Shown piece after piece: positions 8,974 to 18,062 of a stretch of DNA of 64,000 bases (position 1 is its first letter; every line of letters begins with the position of its first letter). The notes beneath the pieces are model-generated. The model searched no databases. It saw only the letters and a list, made by a program, of their open reading frames with translations, and was not told the DNA's origin. The DNA lies in contig NVTV01000005.1 in NCBI GenBank assembly GCA_002401695.1, positions 1-64,000 of the forward strand, in the 5' to 3' direction. The position numbers were made by a program, and so were the translations under genes. The stretch comes from Alphaproteobacteria bacterium. GTDB lineage: Bacteria > Pseudomonadota > Alphaproteobacteria > Micavibrionales > Micavibrionaceae.

Positions 8974-10881
8974 TTATGCGAAATAATTATATCCCAGAAG
9001 ATTCCAGAAATAGTAGAACCACGCCATAAACAAAGCACAGGATGTGACAATACTGTATCGAATACGCGCCAAAATTCCACAACACAGGCCATCTTTCCAG
9101 ACCAGAACGGCCTGGTACAGATGATAAACTCCCACCAGTACGACGATGAAGGGCATGACAAGCCATGCTTTGAACAGGAATGGAATTTCCGAGAACATCT
9201 GGTCGCCCACGGCGATCATTACAATGCCCAAGAGAATAACAGTTGCCAAATTAACGCCAGCCACAATGATAGAAGCCCTTGCTACTTTTTTCTCTGCACC
9301 TGACAACGCCTTGAACCCTGCCCATTGATAAGCAAATCGCAGAATGACGCCAAGGAAGACCAGAAGAGAAAGGCCGATTAGAGAATATTGTAAAGATGTC
9401 GACTGATAAAAAGACGCCTTATAGGTAGACATAAAAGGCATACCATCCATGACAAAACCTGTGATCTCCCCCTGATCATTCTCCTGAAAGGCCATTCTCT
9501 CCAGACTATCAACTTTCCGAAACAGGTTATCACCAATTTCAACATACTGACTGGCCTTGTCGCCTAAAACTACAAGTAGCGTATTATCCGCCGTTGGTTG
9601 TACGGGAACACCGCCCCCTAATATTCCCATTGCCTTGTCTAATGTTGAAAATCCAGCCCGCCAGAAGAGATAGTTACCGGCGTATTTTCCCGCGCGATCT
9701 GCAAAATCCGACGGCGGTGTGATTTTATCAATTTTCACCGGCGCAAAAGCATCATAAAAGGCATCTTTAAAGGCTGACCTTACGGGTGATCCGCCAGCGG
9801 CACTGAAAGAGACAAAAAAGGCCATTTTATTCTTGTGATCAATCACTAATTCGGAATGAAAATAGATAGTGTCCCCGCCGTGACCGACAAACCGCAGGCC
9901 ATTATGCTCTGTTTCATAAAAGCCCAGAGCCATTCCCATCAAACGGTCATCATGTGAAAAATTGCGGGTCAACATTTGCTTAACCGTTTCTTCTTTCAAA
10001 ATACGCCCGCCGTTATATTCACCACCATTCAAAATGGCCTGGGCAAATATGACCATATCCGTCGCCGTTGCCGACATTGCACCCGCGGGGGAAAAATTGG
10101 CAATAATTTCAAACTTTTTCTCCACATATGTCCCGCCTTCATGGACATAAGCCATGGCCATATTCTCATTCAAATGATCCGGTAGCGGCTCTTCAAACGA
10201 GGATGAATTCATGCCCAATACATCAAAAATATTCTTTTGAACATATTCGGTAAATCCCACGCCGGAAATATTGGCCACAATCAACCCCGCAATAGCGGTC
10301 GCATAATTTGAATAGGCCGTCTGTTTTCCAGGTGGATTAATCCGCGCGGGCTGATATTTTTTCATAGCATCTGCCAATGGCATAATCCGATCAGGGTCAT
10401 CAAGTATGAGATATCCAACCGCACCATCCTCAAAGCCGGTACTATGGGTCATAATATGACGCATGGTCACGGGCTTGCCGGGGTAGGTATCTTTAATCTG
10501 AAAGGTCTTCAGATATTCATTCACATCCGCATCCAGATCCAACTTACCCTGTTCCACCATCTGCATAACAGAAACCCACGTGAATAGTTTGGATGTGGAA
10601 CCCGATCTGAATAATGTTTTATCCGCCTCCGTAATAATATTTTTTTCAATATTCTGATAACCATAGCCCTTGTAAAAGATCAGTTTCCCGCCCTTAATGA
10701 TAGCAACTGTTCCTGATGGGCTGTTATGGTTTTTCATCAGAGGAATGACAAGACCATCTACAAACGCTTCTGTAATTTTGGGGTTATCAAGATCGGAAAC
10801 TTCTATTGCTTCCGCCGATATCGTCAAACATAACGATATAATAAAACCTATAATGGTAATTTTCATATCACTTAAACTCAT
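8974..10881 (-). CDS. Exported serine hydrolase (beta-lactamase/S12 family) with C-terminal membrane segments
   Basis: 635 residues: signal peptide (about 1-25), an S12-type catalytic domain to about residue 370, then a linker domain and several hydrophobic segments after residue 490 that should anchor the protein in the inner membrane. Catalytic motifs are S95-T-S-K98, Y-S-N (in K-Q-T-A-Y-S-N-Y-A) and H-G-G (F-V-G-H-G-G-D-T). The fold is shared by D-Ala carboxypeptidases, D-aminopeptidases and esterases, and the substrate is unknown. Start at 10881 follows AAGGATAAG; the Met at residue 6 is an alternative. It lies upstream of the DUF819 gene with a 179-base gap that could hold a separate promoter. 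It has the same architecture as the 670-residue protein at 14580-16592 and is probably a distant paralogue. Confidence 0.85.
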   Translation of the reverse strand: MSLSDMKITIIGFIISLCLTISAEAIEVSDLDNPKITEAFVDGLVIPLMKNHNSPSGTVAIIKGGKLIFYKGYGYQNIEKNIITEADKTLFRSGSTSKLFTWVSVMQMVEQGKLDLDADVNEYLKTFQIKDTYPGKPVTMRHIMTHSTGFEDGAVGYLILDDPDRIMPLADAMKKYQPARINPPGKQTAYSNYATAIAGLIVANISGVGFTEYVQKNIFDVLGMNSSSFEEPLPDHLNENMAMAYVHEGGTYVEKKFEIIANFSPAGAMSATATDMVIFAQAILNGGEYNGGRILKEETVKQMLTRNFSHDDRLMGMALGFYETEHNGLRFVGHGGDTIYFHSELVIDHKNKMAFFVSFSAAGGSPVRSAFKDAFYDAFAPVKIDKITPPSDFADRAGKYAGNYLFWRAGFSTLDKAMGILGGGVPVQPTADNTLLVVLGDKASQYVEIGDNLFRKVDSLERMAFQENDQGEITGFVMDGMPFMSTYKASFYQSTSLQYSLIGLSLLVFLGVILRFAYQWAGFKALSGAEKKVARASIIVAGVNLATVILLGIVMIAVGDQMFSEIPFLFKAWLVMPFIVVLVGVYHLYQAVLVWKDGLCCGILARIRYSIVTSCALFMAWFYYFWNLLGYNYFA

Positions 10882-10949
10882 TTTCTTATCCTTATTATAA
10901 TAGAAAACGTTTATGGATATGGATTATCCCATGTCCAAAGAAGTTATTT

Positions 10950-12075
10950 TCATTTTTTCGTTTGTATTTTCTTCTGCAAGAATTCAACTAGTTGTTTTTT
11001 GGCATGCTCAGACTCAGGATAATTGGCAACATTAAGGTCTAGGTACTCCTTAATCTTTTTATCTGTAAATCTCAGTGGCCCTGCACCAATACTTACTACC
11101 ATATCAACCAAACTTTCCGGTGGGCAGAAACTCTATTCCTGCCTTGTTGGGAAAAGACTGATAATGAGCAGACAATGCAGTTTCCCCTTCGATTATTGTT
11201 TCCATTGAAAGTTTATACCCGTCAAAGGAATGCATCAGCCCGTAATATAGGCTCAGCAAAGGCACAGAACTATGATCCTGCCCGGGAAATACCTGTAACT
11301 TTGTCGCGAAGTCTGGCGGCGAGTTTTTTTTCAACCATTCCGCAAAAAAGATGTTGCTGGCCGTCATGCTAATAAAGCCCGGAAAGTCTCCCGTTGTTTT
11401 ATGCTCCGCAAGGGACATAAAGATATGAGCCGTGGTATTTTTTATTTTAGGAATAAAGTCCTGAACCCACTTGTTCATAACTTCCCCATCCCACCAAAGG
11501 CTGGAATCAATGGCGATATAATTCTGGAATAAACCCGGTTGGGTGAGGAAACTATGCAATACTGTTAAGCCCTCAAGAGAATGCCCAACAAAGGTACGAG
11601 ATTGGCGCATCTGATATTTGCTTTCAATGGCAGGAATCAATTCTTTTTCAATGAATTGCAAAAACTTGGGCCCACCACCACTTGTTGACTGTGATAGATT
11701 TTCCTTACCCATTGAACCTAAGTTCGAATTTGTTGGTGTCAAATCCCGTAATCTGTCCGTCGTGTTTGGAATTGCGACAACAATCATTTCCGGGATACGC
11801 ATATTGCCATTGTTTAACGGATTGCTCATATGATTTATGGCACCGGTTGCGGCGTGAAAATGGGCTTCCCTGTCCAATATGCACAACACGGGATATTGTT
11901 GAGGATGGTATGTTTTATCGTTATAGGAGGCTGGCAACCCAACGATATATGGCCTATCCTCCCCCAAAATTTTGGATTTTAGAACATGTTTTTCACCAAT
12001 TACAAAGGGGGTTTCAGCATGTGCGGGCAATAATTCAATAATCAATAAACTATAGGTTAAAATTAAAATCCTCAT
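10950..12075 (-). pseudogene. Exported alpha/beta-hydrolase esterase (PF00756 type), frameshifted near the 3' end
   Basis: The intact frame 11104-12075 gives 323 residues: signal peptide (M-R-I-L-I-L-T ... A-H-A), the esterase-D/enterochelin-esterase-like fold with nucleophile elbow G-H-S-L-E-G and a late acid/His region (P-G-Q-D-H-S-S). The frame ends abruptly at I-E-F-L-P-T-G-K-F-G. Removing one A after the CCC of the Pro codon (minus strand, near 11117) restores F-L-P-P-E-S-L-V-D-M and continues about 54 codons to a TGA at 10950-10952, including L-D-L-N-V-A-N-Y-P-E-S-E-H-A-K. That is the TPR-like tail normally found in these esterases. The catalytic domain may still work. A single-base sequencing error is the main alternative. 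Confidence 0.75.
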
Positions 12076-12390
12076 CTGATCCTCGTAAAAATTTAATGCT
12101 TGATAATGGCCCCACTGAAGGCAATAAAGTAATTTGGGCTGTCATATACTTGACATTATTCACTTAATAGTGCAAGATATTTCGGTATTTTGCGAAATAA
12201 AGAATAAAGTGAGTTTTTTGAATTAATATGTCTGGGATGTGGGTAATAAATTCAATTTTTTAAGGAAAAAGATGTTTGAAGTACGGGCGGTAATTTTTAA
12301 ATTGTGGGGGCAATTTATTTTAATACTTGAAGAAAATTGGTCTCATATAGGTAGTTTTATCCAGGGGTTATATTTTTCTTGGGATCGATT
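12076..12390. promoter_or_regulatory. Divergent intergenic region between the esterase and pepA genes
   Basis: No gene is seen in these 315 AT-rich bases, which must hold the promoters of both flanking genes. A TTGACA hexamer on the plus strand at 12150-12155 is a candidate -35 box, though no good -10 follows at the usual distance. The inverted repeat TATTTCG / CGAAATA (12178-12184 and 12193-12199, 8-base loop) and a small CACT/AGTG palindrome at 12161-12172 lie just downstream and could be regulator sites. Confidence 0.35.
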
Positions 12391-13872
12391 ATGGAGGTGA
12401 CATTTTCTACAACCGAACTTCAGGGAGAAGGTGTTCTAGCCTGTTATCTGGATGATGACTTAGCTGCTTTCCGACTGTATGACTATATGGAGAGCAAAGG
12501 AGACGGCCAGCTGAGTCGCGCGATTGAAGCAGCGGGATTTACAGCCGAGTATGGAGAAATTCTCGATATTGTGGCTCCCGTGGGATTGTCCGTTCAAAGA
12601 TTGATTCTAATTGGTACCGGACCCGCGGATCAATTGAATCAGAAGAAATGGGAGCATTTAGGGGGGGAATTGATGAGCTATTGCTTGACGCTTCCTCAAG
12701 GGTCTCTCCATGTGGTGGCAAATAGCCCCCTTTCTGTGGCCGTTGGACTTTCGCTCAGGAATTATTGTTTTGAGAATTACATTACAAAGCAGTCATCCAA
12801 AAAGCCTTCCCTGATCGAAACTGTAACTATTCATTGCGATAACCCGGAAGAAATAAGCCAAGCCTATAACGTACAAAGGGTTATCATTGAAGGGGTTCAT
12901 TTGGTCCGGGATCTTGTCAATGAACCTGCCAATGAATTGAATCCTGAATCCTTTTCTCAAAGAATGAAAGAGTTTGAAAGCTATGATGTGCAGGTTAAGG
13001 TTCTTGATGAACTTAAATTAACAGCGTTAGGGATGAATGCATTCTTAGCCGTAGGGCAGGGCAGTATGTATGAAACCAATATGACTATATTAGAGTATGA
13101 TGGCACGCATGGAATGAATACTTTCCCCCCTGTGGTCCTGCTTGGTAAGGGGATTACCTATGATTCGGGCGGTTTATGTCTAAAGTCTGCGGAATGGCTG
13201 GCAATGATAAAATTGGATATGGGCGGAGCCGCGACAGTGGCAGGAACTATTTTGGCTCTGGCCAAGGCGCGCGCACCGGTTAAAGTTATTGGTTTGCTTG
13301 CGCTGGCGGAAAATATGCCTGATGCGAAGGCCTTTCGTGGTGGAGACATCATTAAAAGCATGTCTGGTAAAACAATCGAGGTGGTGAATACGGATGCTGA
13401 AGGCCGTCTTGTCCTATGTGATGCAATGACTTATGCTCAGCGTGTCTATAATCCTGAAATTATGATTGACGTTGCAACCTTAACGGGCTCGGTCATTCGC
13501 TTTTTTGGCCGAGAATATGCGGGATTTTTATGTAATGATACGAAACTTAGTCAGGGACTTATGGCGGCGGGGGAGGCTACTGGTGAAAAAATATGGCCTC
13601 TTCCTTTAGATACAATATATGATGAAGAATTTAAAAGCCCGATCGCGGACATCAAAAATTATGATGTTGGGATGCACCAGGGGTCGATGATTACCAGTGG
13701 CCATTTTCTCCATAGTTTTGTCGAGAAAGGAACAAAATGGGCGCATATAGACATTGCCAGTACGGTGTGTTCCGAGCGCGACAGGCCTCTTTGGAAAAAG
13801 GGTGCCACGGGTTATGGTGTTCGGTTGCTTTATGACTATATCGTGAACCAGTCTACTGAGGCAAAAGCCTGA
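12391..13872 (+). CDS. pepA: Leucyl aminopeptidase (M17)
   Basis: About 493 residues, the usual length for cytosolic PepA, which removes N-terminal residues from peptides using two metal ions. The M17 catalytic core is complete: K-G-I-T-Y-D-S-G-G, D-M-G-G-A and the signature N-T-D-A-E-G-R-L, supplying the Lys, Asp and Glu ligands and the catalytic Arg. The N-terminal domain (M-E-V-T-F-S) aligns with the family from the ATG at 12391; an in-frame TTG at 12379 would add four residues with no better ribosome site. It sits between exported hydrolases, consistent with finishing the breakdown of imported peptides. A second, more divergent M17 enzyme is at 48008-49420. Confidence 0.93.
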   Translation: MEVTFSTTELQGEGVLACYLDDDLAAFRLYDYMESKGDGQLSRAIEAAGFTAEYGEILDIVAPVGLSVQRLILIGTGPADQLNQKKWEHLGGELMSYCLTLPQGSLHVVANSPLSVAVGLSLRNYCFENYITKQSSKKPSLIETVTIHCDNPEEISQAYNVQRVIIEGVHLVRDLVNEPANELNPESFSQRMKEFESYDVQVKVLDELKLTALGMNAFLAVGQGSMYETNMTILEYDGTHGMNTFPPVVLLGKGITYDSGGLCLKSAEWLAMIKLDMGGAATVAGTILALAKARAPVKVIGLLALAENMPDAKAFRGGDIIKSMSGKTIEVVNTDAEGRLVLCDAMTYAQRVYNPEIMIDVATLTGSVIRFFGREYAGFLCNDTKLSQGLMAAGEATGEKIWPLPLDTIYDEEFKSPIADIKNYDVGMHQGSMITSGHFLHSFVEKGTKWAHIDIASTVCSERDRPLWKKGATGYGVRLLYDYIVNQSTEAKA

Positions 13873-13937
13873 CAGAAGGCTGGTCTTCATATTGATATTT
13901 AGCTGTTAGTCTAACTTTTGGATCATGGAGGTTAATC

Positions 13938-14183
13938 ATGATAAAATATCTTATCTTAATTCTCATTTTGTCCATCATTGGGGCTTTTATCGCCTTGATT
14001 CTATTTATGATGTTTTTGTTTGGGCTTGTTGGAGTGTATGAAAATTATGTTCATTTTCTCATTGCGTATGGCGTCTTTCAGGGGTTGGCTCTGAGTTGTC
14101 TGATGTTTCTGGGTATTGGCATATGGCGCAGGAACCGTGGGGATGAAAAAGAACAATATTATCAAAAGAATATTCACAAATAA
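13938..14183 (+). CDS. Small two-helix membrane protein, unknown function
   Basis: 81 residues with two strongly hydrophobic segments (about 3-30 and 37-62) and a charged, Arg/Lys-rich C-terminus. The ATG has a near-ideal GGAGG site eight bases upstream, which supports real translation. I do not recognise the family. It is followed after 10 bases by a YbjQ-like gene and the two probably form a small unit downstream of pepA. Confidence 0.6.
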   Translation: MIKYLILILILSIIGAFIALILFMMFLFGLVGVYENYVHFLIAYGVFQGLALSCLMFLGIGIWRRNRGDEKEQYYQKNIHK

Positions 14184-14193
14184 AGGACGTGAC

Positions 14194-14508
14194 ATGAAAA
14201 TCACAACACAAGATAAATTTGTAGAAGAAGACATTATTGAAACTCTGGGTATTGTTCAGGGCAGTAGCATTCGATCTAGAAATGTTGGTAAAGACATTAT
14301 GGCAGGATTGCGCTCGATCATCGGCGGAGAGCTTATTGAATATACCAAACTTATGGCAGAATCGAGAGAACAGGCCCTTGACCGTATGATTGCAGATGCC
14401 ACGGAGAAGGGTGCTAATGGCGTGGTAGGGCTACGTTTTTCAACATCAGCGGTAATGTCTGGGGCTGCGGAAATATTGGTTTATGGCACGGCCGTAAAGT
14501 TAAAATAA
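14194..14508 (+). CDS. YbjQ/UPF0145 family protein
   Basis: 104 residues when started at the ATG 14194, preceded by AAAGGACG. The sequence follows the YbjQ (UPF0145) pattern: an N-terminal strand ending in E-T-L-G-I-V-Q-G, the D-I-M-A-G-L-R-S-I-I-G-G-E-L segment with E-Y-T-K, A-R/E-x-x-A-L-D-R-M and G-A-N-G-V-V-G-L-R-F. YbjQ proteins form pentamers and are of uncertain function; the name heavy-metal-binding is historical. An upstream in-frame ATG at 14116 overlaps the previous gene and is not needed. Its stop codon lies inside the first unit of a 19-bp tandem duplication. Confidence 0.85.
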   Translation: MKITTQDKFVEEDIIETLGIVQGSSIRSRNVGKDIMAGLRSIIGGELIEYTKLMAESREQALDRMIADATEKGANGVVGLRFSTSAVMSGAAEILVYGTAVKLK

Positions 14509-14534
14509 AGAAAAGAAGTTAAAATAAAGAAAAG
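14497..14534. repeat. Perfect 19-bp tandem duplication across a stop codon
   Basis: The 19 bases at 14497-14515 (AAGTTAAAATAAAGAAAAG) are repeated exactly at 14516-14534. The first copy contains the last codons and TAA of the YbjQ-like gene, and the second is non-coding and runs into the terminator. It looks like a recent slippage or repair duplication. Confidence 0.9.
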
Positions 14535-14565
14535 GCCCCGAAAAAACAATCGGGGCCTTTCTTTT
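14531..14565. terminator. Bidirectional intrinsic terminator
   Basis: Stem AAGGCCCCG (14532-14540) / CGGGGCCTT (14551-14559) with a ten-base loop, A-rich on the left and followed by TCTTTT on the right. It lies between two convergent genes (stops at 14508 and 14580) and can serve both. Confidence 0.9.
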
Positions 14566-14579
14566 AAACGTCTTATGGG

Positions 14580-16592
14580 TTAAGGCATTTGCCAGCCGAC
14601 GAGATTAAGCAATGCCATTGCGGGGATCATGAGAAGCGCAAATAGAGTGATCAGGGAATAGTGAATTCTCCGGATACGCCCTCGTAATGTTGTGCCCCAG
14701 AACTTGCCCCGCCAAGCTTTGACTGCATACCACAAGGCAGAAATTCCTAATAAGCATAACAAGTTCCCGGTCAAGGCCATGATGGCAAATCGTCCACTGT
14801 TCCCTAAGATAATCTCGCTCAGAATATTCTCACCTTCGGGATAAAAGCCCATCAGGCAAACTGGCAGGATAATGGTACCAATGATCAGGCCATAAATAAC
14901 CCATTTGGCATGAGACTCTTCAGGTTTATTTGTTGGCCAGCGCAAGGCGAGTAGGCCTGTTAAAAATAGTAAAGTACCTATGCTGAGTATCTGTGTTGGA
15001 ATGAGGGGGATATCCAAACCCTCACGTTTTTCAGAGAAGCCAATATCAATCGCGTGACTAAGACGCATTTTCCCGGTTTCCGGGTCTTCATAAAAAGCCA
15101 ATAAAGGAGTTTTGAGCGGATGACCATCTACTTCAGGATGGACATCCCCATTCCAGAATACACCCGGAGCAATTTCACTATAGGGGACGTCATTGGCCAA
15201 TATTCCCCCATCAGGGTTTGGCGTGACAAGGGTAAGGGATTGAGCCACTAGACTGGCATAGAAAACATATTCATTGGTGCTGAAATTTTGGCGATCGTCT
15301 GTATAGATGCCAAAATATTTTGTCAGATCTACGCTCGTCTCGCCCATATTTTTAAGAACGGGCGGCTCTAGGTCACCAAAGAAATGTGTTAGGAAGAGAT
15401 AACGAAAGTCAAACCCACTAAATGGCCTATGAAAGACAGTATCAGGCGCGGGGGTTAGGCGGGTTTCTGAAATTTTTGTTCTTAATGCTTCAAATGTGCC
15501 TGTTATTGGCGAACCAGCTGCAAAGGATACAAAAACACCAGCATCATATCCAGGTATCAACAGCATTATGCTTTGGAAGTTCGGCCAGGCCCCCTCATGT
15601 TCGGAAAGAGTATGACCATTCCAATCGCTGATTATGAATTGATGACCAAAGCCAGACGAAGCAGGGTGGTTGTCCGTATGCCGCTGGTGCATGGATTGAC
15701 GCGTAGAGTCTTTGAGAATTTGGATTTGGTTATCATGTTTATTGAGATGGGCGAGCATAAATTTAGCCATATCATCAGCGGTACTACTTAGGCCGCCTGC
15801 TGGGACGGTAAAAGGGTGCGTTGCAATATGGATGGATTTAGAGACGTCACCATTAGGATATTGTGCATAGGGAATGACAAGATCCGGATGGGGGTTTGGG
15901 TGATATCCCGTATCGCTATTGGCCATATTTAGAGGTTGAAAAATTACAGATTTATAAACCTCATCCATTGTTTTTCCGGTAACATCTTCGATTAAAATTG
16001 CCGCAATGGAAACCGCCGCATTTGAATATACCAGTCCATTTTTACGGCGTACTTTGGGAAGAAGTTCTTGGATTTCCTCAGCCGACAGGGGCAGGCTATG
16101 AGATACATCCGTCCCCAAACCAAAGGCTTTGTCTTCTAATCCCGCATTATGGTTCATCAAATCACGTACTCTGATTACACGACCAAAGGCACTTGGAATT
16201 TGGATGCGTGTAAGATATTTGTTTGCGGGGTCATCTAGAGAGTCTATGAGGCCTTTGTCAACCAAGGACATTAGGGTCGTCGCGGTAAAAACTTTAGTAA
16301 CCGACCCTATCAAGAATTGGCTTTTGGCAGGGTCAACGGGCGTCTTGTTTGCATAGTCAGCATAACCATACCCTTTAGAGAATATTGTTTGCCCATCCTT
16401 TACAATGGATATCGTTGCACCAATGAATCTTTTTTCCTTAAAAGACTGATTCATTAATGAATCAGAGAATTCAATCAGGTTTTCGGCTGTAAAGGGGACT
16501 GCTTCCTTTGCTGTGGAAACTGATGAAAGGTGAATTAATGTTAATATTGTAACAATAAAACCTAAGCTGTTGTTTATGAATGTTTTATACAT
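14580..16592 (-). CDS. Exported serine hydrolase (beta-lactamase/S12 family) with C-terminal membrane domain
   Basis: 670 residues. Signal peptide about 1-28 (ends S-V-S-T-A-K); S12 catalytic domain with S97-V-T-K100, the Y-S-N motif in L-V-Y-S-N-A-A and H-E-G in S-E-H-E-G-A; a middle beta-rich region; and several hydrophobic helices from about residue 540 to the end. The layout matches the 8974-10881 protein. Family members act as D-amino peptidases, carboxypeptidases or esterases on the periplasmic side, and the specificity here is not visible. Its start is preceded by GGGAG. It is divergently transcribed from the alpha/beta hydrolase at 16721, with a regulated-looking promoter between them. 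Confidence 0.85.
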   Translation of the reverse strand: MYKTFINNSLGFIVTILTLIHLSSVSTAKEAVPFTAENLIEFSDSLMNQSFKEKRFIGATISIVKDGQTIFSKGYGYADYANKTPVDPAKSQFLIGSVTKVFTATTLMSLVDKGLIDSLDDPANKYLTRIQIPSAFGRVIRVRDLMNHNAGLEDKAFGLGTDVSHSLPLSAEEIQELLPKVRRKNGLVYSNAAVSIAAILIEDVTGKTMDEVYKSVIFQPLNMANSDTGYHPNPHPDLVIPYAQYPNGDVSKSIHIATHPFTVPAGGLSSTADDMAKFMLAHLNKHDNQIQILKDSTRQSMHQRHTDNHPASSGFGHQFIISDWNGHTLSEHEGAWPNFQSIMLLIPGYDAGVFVSFAAGSPITGTFEALRTKISETRLTPAPDTVFHRPFSGFDFRYLFLTHFFGDLEPPVLKNMGETSVDLTKYFGIYTDDRQNFSTNEYVFYASLVAQSLTLVTPNPDGGILANDVPYSEIAPGVFWNGDVHPEVDGHPLKTPLLAFYEDPETGKMRLSHAIDIGFSEKREGLDIPLIPTQILSIGTLLFLTGLLALRWPTNKPEESHAKWVIYGLIIGTIILPVCLMGFYPEGENILSEIILGNSGRFAIMALTGNLLCLLGISALWYAVKAWRGKFWGTTLRGRIRRIHYSLITLFALLMIPAMALLNLVGWQMP

Positions 16593-16655
16593 GAAGGATG
16601 GCTCCCGATAGTTCCATTTGTAAAATTACTTTCATTTTAATATCTGTGAACTCCC

Positions 16656-16706
16656 TTGACAGGAGGATATAATTACCGTATTTAGCTAATAAGCGAATTA
16701 GCAAAT
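16656..16706 (+). promoter_or_regulatory. Sigma70-type promoter overlapped by a candidate operator
   Basis: TTGACA at 16656-16661, a 17-base spacer and TATTTA at 16679-16684. The -10 overlaps ATTTAGCTAAT (16680-16690), which is followed by the related half site AATTAGC. The same 11-base word occurs, inverted, at 25614-25624 in front of the ArsR-type repressor gene, also overlapping its promoter. Control by that repressor is an inference. Confidence 0.5.
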
Positions 16707-16720
16707 AATAGCAAGCAAAT

Positions 16721-17827
16721 ATGGAAAATGCCCAAATGAACTATGGTCATAAGTTAAAAAATTACTGTGCCGCAATTCTATGCTTTGGTTGTGGCGTGCT
16801 TCTGCAGTCTATAACGGGGCAGACTCAGGTAATAGAAGAAGACCATCAATGGAAAGTTCAGGGGATTTCGGTTCCCGCGACACTTTTAAGACCAGAGAGT
16901 GCAGGAAAATACCCTGCTATTATTTTTGTTGCAGGGAGTGGGCCTACGGATCGGAATTGGAACTCGCCAGGCTTAAAAGGCAGTAATGGATCAGCTAGGC
17001 TTTTGGCGGAAGGCCTCTCGGATTTGGGGATGATCACGATCCGGTATGATAAAAGAGTTTCCGGCCCACTTAGTATTAGGAAGGTAAATGCTAAGTTACT
17101 AGCTGGGAATCTCACCATGCAAGGGCATGTGGATGAGCTGGCAGGAGCTTATCAGGTTTTAAAGGCGCACCCCAATGTGGATGTGAGTAAAATTTTAGTT
17201 TTTGGGCATAGTGAGGGTACGTTGCATTCTCTTGCATATCAGGTTTCTCATGATAAAGATGACCGCTTTGCTGGGTTGATCCTTGCTGGAGTACTCGGAA
17301 GGCCTGTATATGAGATCCTTAAAAGTCAGGTGGGCCCTCAGATAGAAAAATTTCCGGATGGACGTAAACTTAAAACCAAAATTTTCAAAGCTATTGATGA
17401 CATTCGTGATGGAAAGACGGAAGTCAATCTCAAAGGTGTTCCTGAAGTTTTTAGGAATGTGATTGAATCTTTTTTGCACAAAGACGGGCGCCCCTTTATC
17501 TATGAGTTTTTAAGAGCTGAGCCTCTAGAGGATTTTTCAAAAGTCGATGAACCTATACTAGTAATGATAGGGAAAAAGGATATTCAGGTTAAATGGAACG
17601 AGGATGGCAAACTACTTGAAGATGCCGTAACGCCCTCACAAAAAGTCACTTTTTCTTATCCTAAAAATGCGAACCATGTGCTTAAGCATTATAAAAAACG
17701 CATTAAATCGTCGTCCTCTGATGATTTGATATCGGGGTACAATGGTGAAGGTACGTATCTCGATCCTGAGGCTTGGGAAGTTATAGTTAATTGGCTTAAG
17801 GCAAATGACTGGTTAATGGAGAAGTGA
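16721..17827 (+). CDS. Alpha/beta hydrolase (COG1073-like)
   Basis: 368 residues with a hydrophobic N-terminal segment (about 12-33) that looks like a signal peptide or anchor. The alpha/beta-hydrolase fold is shown by the oxyanion strand (I-F-V-A-G-S-G-P-T-D-R-N), R-Y-D-K-R, the nucleophile elbow G-H-S164-E-G, a late Asp region (I-G-K-K-D-I-Q-V) and the C-terminal His in N-H-V-L-K. It resembles the S9/dienelactone-hydrolase-like group; true substrate unknown. Met at residue 6 (16736) is an alternative start, and neither has a strong ribosome site. Spacing and neighbours suggest a monocistronic gene under its own promoter. Confidence 0.8.
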   Translation: MENAQMNYGHKLKNYCAAILCFGCGVLLQSITGQTQVIEEDHQWKVQGISVPATLLRPESAGKYPAIIFVAGSGPTDRNWNSPGLKGSNGSARLLAEGLSDLGMITIRYDKRVSGPLSIRKVNAKLLAGNLTMQGHVDELAGAYQVLKAHPNVDVSKILVFGHSEGTLHSLAYQVSHDKDDRFAGLILAGVLGRPVYEILKSQVGPQIEKFPDGRKLKTKIFKAIDDIRDGKTEVNLKGVPEVFRNVIESFLHKDGRPFIYEFLRAEPLEDFSKVDEPILVMIGKKDIQVKWNEDGKLLEDAVTPSQKVTFSYPKNANHVLKHYKKRIKSSSSDDLISGYNGEGTYLDPEAWEVIVNWLKANDWLMEK

Positions 17828-18062
17828 GTTTTATGATAAATTTAGTTTTTCAATGACCCTCATAATGTCGGCGGATATTTTTCATCCGTCGCATCAAAAG
17901 GACAAGGGAGTTCTGTAAATGATTAGTCCCTCGTCATTTTAATTAAGACGACTGTAGGGGGTGAATTTTGGGCCTAGTGGGGCCTAGATAAGCCTTATAT
18001 TTGTTGCTTGATAGGCAAGAAAACAAAGATTATTTTTAATTTACAAAGGGAGAAATAAACGA

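Noticed and set aside
17828-18062. Possible small RNA or riboswitch before the first TonB receptor
   Set aside because: Only weak short hairpins are seen and no known riboswitch consensus; nothing beyond a normal leader can be supported.
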